A stretch of 64,000 nt of DNA from the NCBI RefSeq assembly GCF_003589595.1, contig NW_020653391.1:5269258-5333257 (forward strand), given 5' to 3'. Positions 34,001 to 64,000 of this stretch are shown piece after piece (position 1 is the first letter of the stretch; every line of letters starts with the position of its first letter). The position numbers and the translations under genes were made by a program. The notes under the pieces were generated by a model that was not told the origin of the DNA, did no database searches, and worked only from the letters and a program-made list of their open reading frames with translations. This DNA comes from Hyposmocoma kahamanoa (lineage: Eukaryota; Arthropoda; Insecta; Lepidoptera; Cosmopterigidae).

Positions 34001-37000
34001 TACACTCATTTACTGCACCTTTCGTCATTTTTAGCTAAAATTCTGGAGCTGTTCGCGGTGCAAGTTGACCTTGAACACTGAAGGCCCGCCCGCTCGTGTA
34101 GGCCCTTTGGGAGCGCTTCAATTTGCCTCACTTAGCGTGTGCGGGCTAGGTTCTATGTGTTATTATTTTAAGTATAAACATATGTTGGTGGCCGCACTGC
34201 ACGACACGACGACAAGAGAAATTTATTTGTTCATATCATGAAGAAATTTCAAATGTTCAAAGTAATGAGGGTGTCCGCATTAAATAAAATTATTTAACGA
34301 CCTGAGACGCTGCAAAAGCAGCACTGCTTTGTTTTGCATTGAGCTTTGACGCGAGTTTGCCGGACGTAGAAGTTGTGTTGGCCAGCGATCCCATAAGTGA
34401 CGATGGTATGAGATTGCATTTTAAAAATTTCGAATTTCGAACAACAATGCCGAGTTGTGTCGTAAAATTGTACATCCAAAGCAGTTTCAAATTGACTATA
34501 TAATAAGTAAACATTTTTATTTTCGTTTTATTAAAACTTTTTAATCTGCTACCCCTTATAATACTAGTTATAAATGTAAAATCTTATACATGTGACTAGC
34601 ATTTGATTATATTTCTTTCGATAATGAATTGAGATTTGACCTCACTATTGTAATCTCTCTAAGAGGCCATCATAGCGTGCCAGTACTACTGTAATACTAA
34701 TGTCCACTTGCACTAAACTTAAGTATGTCTTAAACCAATGCTTAAATTGATAAGACACTCTTAACACAATGTATTAAGAGTGTCTTTTGCATTGCAATTA
34801 TTGGTTTAAGACGTACCTAGGTTTAGTGCAAGTGGACATTAGTCTGGTGTTGAAACTAAAGCAAATATCAATAAACCAGAAGCTGTCCTTTCTTGATCAA
34901 GAAATAACTGGTACTATACATATAAGAAGAATCATGAATATACAATAAACATAAATGCATTGGTAAATGATAAGTAGCGTTATTTATTTTTATTGCTTTT
35001 TTATTTTTTATTATGTTACTAAACATATTAATTATTTTTAATAGGCATACATTGACATTTTACATTAATTAGTATTAAATAAAGATAAATAAATTTTGAG
35101 ATATTTAGAACACTGATAGCCTTGTTATGTTATTAATAATAACTTATTATAGAGAGAGTAATAGAGGCCCATCGAGTATATAACCCGAAAAAAAGACGAA
35201 ATATGGCCATCCATCCTTGGTATAATAAGTCATCAGGCAAATGGGTCTTATATCACTAGAGGCATGGTAACCGCTCGGCCACTGCCTCAGTGGCCGAGCG
35301 GTTACCATGCCGGACTGCCACGTAGAGGTCCTAGGTTCGATTCCCGGGTCGGGAGAAATATTTGTGTGGCCTACATTTATTTCTCTCGTAACTTTGGATG
35401 TAATTTGTGGTAGTTTATATGTGTGTCCATGGCACCTGAGACACAGAAACCCTCTGCAAGGTATGTTGAGTGTGTGCGTTATTATTATTACCCGTCAATT
35501 GTTTCGAATTCGGGCTGGCCAATCGCAGCGTAGTTGTCACCGTAACGATTTGGCAGAATAGTTTTCAAACAAATTAAATGACATTTCATCTCTATTTCAG
35601 GTTATATACTCGTTGTAGAGGCCCTACCCTCGAATCACGAAATCTGTAGTTACGTGCATTTTCCCACTATGGATGACCACTTGAGTTGAGATCAGTGCTG
35701 GAACTAAGAATGTATGACAACGCCATTTGACAGTTTCGAACTATCGTCTGTCGTGGGCAGAGATTGGTAAGCGCCCGGGTTTTAACCCAGCGCTTGGTTA
35801 AAACCCATTACTTAAATATTTGTTTCAAATCGAGTTTTGTTCAAATTATTGAATTTACATTAGGTACATTTTACATTTTACATTTAAATTAGGTATATTT
35901 TTTTGATACCAAATTTGTCAGGATCCTGACAAATTTGGTATCAAAAAAATGTACCTAATTTGTACTATTTAGTACCTCTGTTTAAAAAATTTGTACCTCC
36001 ATCAGAACGAAGTTATAGCCAAAGGTACACCTGCCGTATTGACTGTCAATATGGCAGGTGTGCCTCGGATTACCAGTATTTATTTAATAACTATAAAAAC
36101 TTCTTATTCCAAAAATTTGTACCTTAATAGTACTCTGAAGTAAAGGAAACTCCAGCTCGATCTGCTGGTTAGTTTCTGAGAAATAAGACAAAATATGTTG
36201 AGATTTCAGAGTGCTGTGTGCACTTAATGAATCCTGACATATTTGGTACCAAAAAAATGTACCAAAATTGTACTGTATATGTTTTGCTTTTCTTATTTTA
36301 GTTGACCATAAACTTTCTCTTAGTAAATGTAAAACTTGATGTCTGATTTGAGGCCCAGCCTCAGTCCAGTGTAGCTCTTGACCCTTTTATGCTACAATAG
36401 TTATTAGTAATAAAGGTTAATAGTATTATCATTTCTTTAGTAGCCAGGTTTTCCTTGGTCCACCTCAGAAAAAATTTAGTCCACCACAGAATTAACTTCA
36501 AATGTCTTTAGCTGGAACATATGGTAGCCCAGATTTTCATACCCATTAGAGGGTAACAATAATTTGGGTCACCACATAGGATTGATGTCTCACATCCTCA
36601 ATGATGGAATTGCGCATTTAGCTAGAGGTTCAATTATATTGATAGTTTTCTGTGTAGTTTTATCATGTCTTTCAACTATATCATGCAAATTTTTGGTGTT
36701 GTACCTTGAGTGTCACGGTGGTTGAGCATGTACTGAACCTATTATACATCCTACTGTCATACCTGTGCCTGTAATGAATTTGATAAGAATTTTTTTTTCA
36801 TTTACAGAATTTTTTTTATATGGTGGATGAAAATACAGCTGCGCTTTAGAGACACTGTGTGGCTATCATTACGGAACCATGTGTCTCTTAACAATTGTAT
36901 GTGAATGTATGACTGATTAATCAAACTCAGTGTCCTTGAAAGCATTAATCATAATTCATTCATAGTTTGCTTGTCAAGCCTCATTTTTCAGTCTTCTTAT

Positions 37001-37746
37001 TTACAATACATTTGCATATGTGCAAATGATTAGAATAGTTTCCTACACATCTATTTTAAAGTACGTAATTGAATGTCAATATGTACAGCTCTTTACTTAA
37101 TTTAATTATGTATTGCATGACCTCCCAGACAGCTAAGTTAAAGTGATAAAATAAATTGTGTTAATTTGCCTTCCTTATACTATTTCATTTATCGGATATT
37201 CGAGTATAATTGATAAATAAAAAAAATATATATTGAAGTATTACAGTGTCATAAAAAAATGTCGCGAAGTACCTAGCATGTTTAAAAATAACTTCGTAAT
37301 TTACAATTCAAACAAGGAAAGAATCGTTGCAAGTAATTTAAAAATTACTAAAACAAAATAATTAACTAGGCCAAACTGTTAACAGCGTGCTAAATACAAT
37401 AAATTATATCGAAAAACAAGCTAAAATGCGTGCGAAACAAAGAAATAATACACAACAAATGTAACAAAACACGTAATGCGTACGTACCATTGCAAATAGG
37501 TTCCTTGCCATCTTCGTATTTCGTCACGCTATAATGCACAGGGCTTAGTGTGCGAAAGACTAAAGATCCACTGGAACTGATATTCTTTTTAGCCAGCAAC
37601 ATACAGTCCTGGCACTCTTCATACTGGCTCCAGAACGTGACTTTCTCAGTAGTGATCACTTCCAAACAGGCGCTGTCGTGTTGCAATAATACACCTTCAC
37701 AATCTCTCATCAAAACGCCAACGTTTTCAAATTGACCCAGCGGCAT
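15867..37746 (-). CDS. Hgsnat: Heparan-alpha-glucosaminide N-acetyltransferase (9 exons, complete)
   Basis: Lysosomal membrane enzyme (EC 2.3.1.78) that passes an acetyl group from cytosolic acetyl-CoA across the membrane to terminal glucosamine of heparan sulfate. Nine exons on - join in frame: 259+220+124+177+172+208+168+224+179 = 1731 nt, 576 residues plus TAG. The N-terminal luminal domain has paired cysteines (EECQDC) and WFGEFGQYKLN. A membrane segment lies near residues 125-145, and then RLRSLDIFRGFCIALMIF starts the multi-span acyltransferase domain. Asn205 (VNAGGGGY) and His216 (FSHSTWNGITVAD) have the spacing of the human Asn258/His269 catalytic pair. Family words VADVVFPW, RLPGVLQRLA, CPRGYLGPGG, NCTGG and IPINKNLWSLS are all present. 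No signal peptide follows the ATG at 37746, so an upstream exon is possible. The gene is divergent from Pgi. Confidence 0.96.
16692..16836. mobile_element. Palindromic MITE, 145 bp
   Basis: Almost the whole element folds on itself. The left arm starts TAGGGTCGTATTCTAGAACT and the right arm ends with its inverse, with only a short centre at about 16755. It lies in HGSNAT intron 8, beside the 3' end of the decayed LINE. Confidence 0.85.
16880..18118 (-). pseudogene. LINE RNase H domain and C-terminus
   Basis: Open frame of 412 codons. The RNase H acidic residues are visible in order: TVFTDAS (Asp), FSGEAIAILEA (Glu), VFSDSLSCLQ (Asp) and GNEAVDAFAKDA (Asp), with WIPGHSGI between. The C-terminal part has a Cys/His group (CECGLEDGTLEHIFFNC) common at the end of such ORF2 proteins. 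Confidence 0.85.
18054..18777 (-). pseudogene. LINE reverse transcriptase, frameshifted
   Basis: APGADGIPYSFI and GLPQGSVLNPLLYSLYTSDL lie in the frame ending 18529, and QYADDIALYACSKS in the frame 18054-18587. The catalytic YADD is kept. Sequence between PYSFI and the LPQGS motif is missing, so the domain is deleted as well as frameshifted. Confidence 0.85.
18879..19313 (-). pseudogene. LINE linker between endonuclease and reverse transcriptase
   Basis: Open frame containing SSPPWWDSECSSSVKERNRA and WRAFCESLEPRT, the usual connector region of I/jockey-type ORF2. Confidence 0.75.
19391..19876 (-). pseudogene. LINE APE endonuclease fragment
   Basis: Contains LIVLGDFNIRHSLWGS (catalytic Asp and Asn) and GSDHLTILI (Ser-Asp-His), typical of the C-terminal half of the APE endonuclease. 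The N-terminal part is out of frame (about 19761-19990). Confidence 0.85.
19960..20273 (-). pseudogene. LINE ORF1 N-terminal remnant
   Basis: Frame begins near MEINISGQKSKRPACADI and runs through YSNNDAGPFLVHVSRTES, resembling the start of I-like ORF1 proteins. It then joins endonuclease sequence, so the RNA-binding and zinc-knuckle part is deleted. Confidence 0.65.
20413..20540. repeat. Repeat shared in inverted orientation with 35492-35610
   Basis: Contains TGTTTGAAAACTATTCTGCC and ATTGGCCAGCCCGAATTCGA, both found inverted near 35500-35580. The word GGTTATATACTCG also occurs near both (20893 and 35597), so one repeat family is involved. Class unknown. Confidence 0.55.
21050..21273 (-). CDS. 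Hgsnat: HGSNAT exon 8
   Basis: Acceptor after a T-run (TTTTCAG), donor GTATGT. Encodes IPINKNLWSLSFCLVTSS and membrane segments. Confidence 0.96.
21882..22253 (-). pseudogene. CR1/L2-like LINE ORF2 C-terminal fragment
   Basis: Frame with VVQKKCIRAICGAKPDDTCK, then LLKKLNILPLASMYVTDVC, typical of the segment after the reverse transcriptase in CR1/L2-type LINEs. It ends at TAA 21882 and lacks the upstream domains. In HGSNAT intron 7, same strand as the gene. Confidence 0.75.
22545..22712 (-). CDS. Hgsnat: HGSNAT exon 7
   Basis: Acceptor GTTATTTCCAG, donor GTAAGT. Encodes VVLGASHLYKN, YDTTVPHDPEGLLGILSG and a membrane segment. Confidence 0.95.
22748..22925 (-). repeat. SINE-D copy, 5' truncated
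   Basis: On + it starts GTGACGGGACGAACAAGTCG, preceded by a T-rich run (the poly(A) of the - sense strand), and stops within TGCCTGTAATTTCACC. It lies in HGSNAT intron 6. Confidence 0.75.
23355..23562 (-). CDS. Hgsnat: HGSNAT exon 6
   Basis: Acceptor TTATCTTCTACAG, donor GTAAAT. Encodes CPRGYLGPGGLHR and NCTGGIASYIDR. Confidence 0.96.
23563..25177. other. HGSNAT intron 5
   Basis: No gene. At 23775-23865 there are several ATCCGG/CCGGAT words (for example GGATATCCGGTAACTATCCG) in direct and inverted orientation, a compact fold-back block of unknown origin. The rest is AT-rich. Confidence 0.5.
25178..25349 (-). CDS. Hgsnat: HGSNAT exon 5
   Basis: Acceptor TTTTTGGTTATCCAG, donor GTACAC. Encodes two membrane segments and VRLPGVLQRLAAMYFIVGA. 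Confidence 0.95.
25646..26954. mobile_element. TIR-1 DNA element, 1.3-kb copy
   Basis: Inverted ends: CATTGACCTAC.AACAAATGG at the left and its inverse at the right (ending GTCAATG at 26954), about 25-30 bp. No transposase frame is visible, so it is non-autonomous. A near-perfect stem with AAGCCAAAATTAGCTTTTGT lies at about 26343-26400. A truncated copy is at 48583 and a 247-bp deletion derivative at 13212. Confidence 0.8.
27208..27384 (-). CDS. Hgsnat: HGSNAT exon 4 (catalytic)
   Basis: Acceptor GTTTTATAG, donor GTACTG. Carries Asn205 and His216 in IFVNAGGGGYDIFSHSTWNG, and VADVVFPWFAFAMGEALVLS. Confidence 0.96.
27470..27505. repeat. TA-rich simple repeat
   Basis: Run of alternating ATATAT with a few C/G interruptions in HGSNAT intron 3. 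Confidence 0.7.
27800..27995 (+). repeat. SINE-D remnant interrupted by a LINE tail
   Basis: Left part at about 27820-27880 carries the SINE-D words GCAGGGCTCCTCTGATT and GCACCGCAATCGTTATG. The right part resumes as TTATCTCGTCATTAGATG with an A-rich tail. Between them lies the LINE tail at 27892-27957. Confidence 0.6.
27892..27957 (+). mobile_element. Tail-only copy of the 40-45 kb LINE family
   Basis: Only the last 66 bases of the 3' UTR are present (CCTTGACGTCGAGTTGCGGA ... CACCAAGTACCAAG). The copy is bounded by an 11-bp target duplication TACCACAACTT (27881-27891 and 27958-27968). The 3' end point is identical to that of the full-length element. Confidence 0.85.
28030..28285. repeat. Repeat family E copy (partial)
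   Basis: Shares words such as GGAAACTGTCTTA, AAGTCAATTTTTTGGTCA and GAAGTTGGTCAAAT-like segments with 29090-29445 and 62622-62990. Type unknown. Confidence 0.6.
28315..28460 (-). repeat. SINE-C copy, tRNA-derived
   Basis: On - it starts with GTGGCTTAGTTGGTATAG (A box) and has GGTTCGAATCCGACCGG (B box), followed by AATTTTTTCTGAGTGT, CTTTGTATTAATAATTATAA and CTAGTGGAGTAATTTCAC. The acceptor stem does not pair, so it is a SINE head and not a tRNA gene. Confidence 0.8.
28672..28842 (+). repeat. SINE-B copy, 5' truncated
   Basis: Matches the SINE-B body (TTTGAAATTTACCGTGAGCT, GAAACCTGCACG) and ends GTGTTGATGATGATGATC, 26 bp before HGSNAT exon 3. Very close to a donor site. Confidence 0.75.
28868..28991 (-). 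CDS. Hgsnat: HGSNAT exon 3
   Basis: Acceptor TTTTATTATAG, donor GTACGT. Encodes a basic cytosolic linker and RLRSLDIFRGFCIALM. Ends in phase 0. Confidence 0.95.
29090..29445. repeat. Repeat family E copy
   Basis: Shares AATGGGACAGTATGGGG, GAAACCATAGAAG and TTTCATGAAGGGATCATTTC with 62622-62990. Fills most of HGSNAT intron 2. Confidence 0.75.
29468..29687 (-). CDS. Hgsnat: HGSNAT exon 2
   Basis: Acceptor TTTTGTCAACAG, donor GTAAAT. Encodes WFGEFGQYKLNVTEV and the first hydrophobic segment (LPILTTVVVLLAMATMWYVV). Confidence 0.95.
29762..29968. repeat. Minisatellite of palindromic GATAATTATC units
   Basis: About six imperfect repeats of a roughly 32-base unit containing GATAATTATC and TGACAAATTATCGT. 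The core is self-complementary, so the whole block can form many hairpins. HGSNAT intron 1. Confidence 0.85.
30280..32850. other. HGSNAT intron 1, no gene
   Basis: Includes at about 30545-30720 a repeat beginning ACCCGACTGCGGGAGGGTTA, and two hairpins: 31028-31093 (arms TTGCTACTTTATACCTAATT-like) and 31206-31262 (arms TTACATCACAGTTA). The rest is AT-rich. Confidence 0.5.
32855..33085. mobile_element. Fold-back MITE, uninterrupted copy
   Basis: Long arms: GGCATAAGTGGAGTTACTTC...AACCCACATCCTCTCCAATT on the left and its inverse ...GACGTAACTCCACTTTTGCC on the right, meeting around AATATTGTAGATAG. Outer ends carry ACCCGTCATGGAAGAATG and its partner ATGAGGGGTGC. The interrupted sister copy is at 9972-10392. 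Confidence 0.85.
33086..34697. other. HGSNAT intron 1, nothing recognised
   Basis: AT-rich, with a GC-rich patch at about 34030-34160 (possibly a decayed fold-back element). No coding support. Confidence 0.4.
34698..34841. mobile_element. Palindromic MITE, 144 bp
   Basis: Arms start TAATGTCCACTTGCACTAAA and end with the inverse TTTAGTGCAAGTGGACATTA. An inner stem pairs AAGACACTCTTAA with TTAAGAGTGTCTT. Confidence 0.85.
35261..35490 (+). repeat. SINE-A copy with inverted duplicate of its 5' head
   Basis: Sense SINE from 35288: A box TGGCCGAGCGGT at 35291-35302, B box GGTTCGATTCC at 35334-35344, body with GGGAGAAATATTTGTGTGGC and GTGTCCATGGCACCTGAGAC, and (ATT)n end. Bases 35261-35284 are a perfect inverted copy of 35288-35311, separated by 3 bases. 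Confidence 0.85.
35492..35610. repeat. Inverted partner of the repeat at 20413-20540
   Basis: Begins CCGTCAATTGTTTCGAATTC directly after the SINE-A tail, continues TTTGGCAGAATAGTTTTCAA and ends with GGTTATATACTCG. Confidence 0.55.
35888..35959. repeat. 72-base near-perfect palindrome
   Basis: Centred on GGATCC (35921-35926), arms of 36 bases with a single mismatch, including GATACCAAATTTGTCA. A variant word CCTGACATATTTGGTACC recurs at about 36235, and a second hairpin (CACCTGCC...GGCAGGTG) is at 36028-36061, so a larger hairpin-rich element may span 35888-36290. Confidence 0.85.
36300..37487. other. HGSNAT intron 1, 5' part, nothing recognised
   Basis: AT-rich intron sequence adjoining exon 1. 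No coding or repeat signal that I can support. Confidence 0.4.
37488..37746 (-). CDS. Hgsnat: HGSNAT exon 1
   Basis: Begins MPLGQFENVGVLMRDCEG, ends ICN plus one base before GTACGT. Encodes most of the luminal Cys-containing domain. The first in-frame ATG is used. No hydrophobic leader is visible. Confidence 0.92.
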
Positions 37747-39049
37747 CTTGAAGTCACAGTAGACACATGAGGTTTGTTTGGGTCACTTTTAATTATAACA
37801 ATGCAAACAATAAAAGCAAATTTCGCGAAAACAAATCCGAAAAACGTCAACATGAATCATCCATCAGTGGAAACGTGAACAGTGACACGGAAAAAGCATC
37901 GATACTTTTTGTATCGAGTACTTTTCCCTCCGATACCGATACTATTCATTCGATACTTTTCAGGTATTAGTACGTCAAGATCACGTCAAGCTTGATACTT
38001 TGTAAATACTTTGGACCGCTCTTATCGTAAGTGGCATAAAGTGTCAAGCTTAACGTGCTCTTGACCCTATACTTTTTGACAAGTATCATATCGTTCCGAA
38101 TAATTCCTACATATGACACACCTCATATCATAACATTCATAACGCAAGCCACCTAGTGATTATTTTAAAATGGGAACCTTTATCGCAAATTAGTTGGCTG
38201 TATATTGTTTGCCTCTTTAAATGAAGTTTGTCCCTTCTTCAGAACGTTTGTTCTCAAAAGCAGGCAATACAGTATCAAAAACAAAAAACAGACCATCACC
38301 AAATAGATATTTGTTTTCAAGTTACTGTACAGAGGAGTGGGAAATTAGAAATTTAAGTAACACAAATTTTATGTGAAATTGTCATTGATTGAATTGATCA
38401 ATTGATTAAATTAACCAAATTCTTATATTATTTGTTTCAATTAAAAATCATAAATCAATAAAAAAAGACAAATTCATGTGTTTTATTCTGTTTTTAAGTA
38501 GGGAAAATATGCAGGACAAAAGTACCGATACCTCCAGGTATCGATACTTTTATGAGTACTTTTTATGCGATACTATAATGGGTACAGTATCGATACTTTT
38601 GATTCGATACTTTGTCCCTAAACGTGAAACGAGTAACTTTAACTTGCGTGTAAAGTGTAACGAATAACGAGAGTTTCTAAAAACTATTTAAAATACAAGT
38701 GAACGAATGGTTTAAAAAATATGACAGTAGGAATAACTTTGAAGTAATATGAGTGTTTCATTTATTATAGCGATTTTTTATCATTGTTCTTATTGTATTA
38801 AAGCCATAATATGATAATAACGTAAGAAAAAATAATTTTAAGTATAGGTGTCATAATGAATTTAAAAAAGAATCAACGATCATCGAATTTAGTGCTCACT
38901 ATTTAATTTCCTTTAAAAAGATCTGAGCACGAACGAAACGCAAATAACCTTCACATGTCTTTGAAATGTCAAAACGACATTTCTTATCATTGATAGTGCA
39001 GTTTCGGCAGTGCCGTACACCTGGAACCCGCTTACTTTCTCTTGCAACC
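37747..39049. promoter_or_regulatory. Head-to-head intergenic region of Hgsnat and Pgi
   Basis: 1303 bp between the two start codons must hold both promoters. No clear TATA box is seen on either side. It contains two clusters of ATCGATACTTT-type words, 37880-38095 and a fold-back block at 38513-38627 whose ends read AGGACAAAAGTACCGATA and the inverse of AGGGACAAAGTATCGAAT. This is probably a hAT-type MITE and a relic. Confidence 0.6.
38963..38983. promoter_or_regulatory. Inverted repeat 67 bp upstream of the Pgi ATG
   Basis: GAAATGTC and GACATTTC, 8-base arms around AAAAC. A candidate protein-binding site or repeat end in the Pgi proximal promoter. Function is inferred from position only. 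Confidence 0.35.
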
Positions 39050-63472
<24,423 letters not shown>

Positions 63473-63524
63473 GTAAGATATTGGCTAGTTATTACAGATT
63501 GCTTTTTTGTTGTAATATCAAGTT

Positions 63525-63800
63525 GTTCGAACAAGTCGTGCGCCTGATGGTAAGCTACACGCCTGTCCATAACAGTTGCAGTGCCACTCAGAGCTTTAAA
63601 CGCAAAGATCTGAGGGGCACTGCCAATGCGCCCGTCACCTTAGACATAAGTTGACAAGTCCCATGTACCTGTAATTTCACCAGCACCCTTACCCTTCAAA
63701 ACCGGAACACAGTAATGGTAACATTACTGCTTGGCGGCAGAAATAGGTAAGGTGGCAGTACTTACCTGGATGAACTCTTTCACAAGGAGCTTTACTGCTT
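63525..63800 (-). repeat. SINE-D copy, near full length
   Basis: Starts TTCGAACAAGTCGTGCGCCT about 50 bp after Pgi exon 11 and ends CACAAGGAGCTTTACTGCT. - is sense. Confidence 0.85.
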
Positions 63801-64000
63801 ACAATTTCAAAGCGCTTCTATTATAGTTTTGGTCCTACAAAAATACTTAGTTATGTTTCATTTCTATTTAGGCTTTGATTAGAGCTTTTAAAAATGTATC
63901 CTCAATCTCATGAACCCACAAAAAGTGGAGGAAGTTAACAGCATCGCATGACACGCCAGTCGAATCCAAATTCTAGGTATCCGATAATATAGTGTCACAA

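Noticed and set aside
35288..35360. tRNA-like head on +
   Set aside because: Same reasoning: no complete cloverleaf, and a repeated SINE-A body follows in several copies.

Overview
The window looks like a lepidopteran (moth or butterfly) nuclear chromosome. It is AT-rich, has short conserved exons with GT-AG splice sites separated by long introns, and is densely packed with retroelements of lepidopteran type. These include tRNA-derived SINEs, non-LTR elements of several lineages, a mariner and many fold-back elements. Nothing prokaryotic, viral or CRISPR-like is visible.

Three host genes are present. (1) A small gene on + (exons from 5859 to 11440, possibly on to 11761) encodes an unrecognised secreted protein of about 185 or more residues. 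(2) On -, nine exons from 37746 down to 15867 join without a frame error into a 576-residue heparan-alpha-glucosaminide N-acetyltransferase (HGSNAT, lysosomal heparan sulfate degradation). (3) On +, eleven exons from 39050 to 63472 encode the first 494 residues of glucose-6-phosphate isomerase (PGI); its 3' end lies beyond the window. HGSNAT and Pgi are head to head with about 1.3 kb between start codons. The unknown gene and HGSNAT are convergent.

Layout: 1-1.9 kb, PHD-finger ORF1 and start of ORF2 of a CR1/jockey-like LINE on -; 1.9-5.8 kb, SINE and fold-back repeats with a 10-N assembly gap whose flanks are duplicated; 5.9-11.8 kb, unknown gene with a dead mariner, a LINE remnant and SINEs in its introns; 12-15.9 kb, repeats, ending in a MITE 28 bp from the HGSNAT stop; 15.9-37.7 kb, HGSNAT, with a decayed I-like LINE in intron 8 and many MITEs and SINEs in the other introns; 37.7-39.05 kb, shared 5' intergenic region; 39.05-63.5 kb, Pgi.

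Pgi intron 1 holds a nearly intact 5.8-kb non-LTR retrotransposon (40044-45840, -) bounded by a perfect 13-bp target-site duplication. Tail-only copies of the same family sit at 27892-27957 and 59118-59169, each with its own target duplication. Pgi intron 4 holds a pogo-like deletion derivative nested in a SINE.

The genes do not form a pathway: PGI is cytosolic glycolysis and HGSNAT is a lysosomal membrane enzyme. I found no convincing undescribed multi-gene system. The main novelties are the transposable-element biology and the unrecognised secreted protein gene, whose coding frame meets a TAG exactly at a plausible splice donor.
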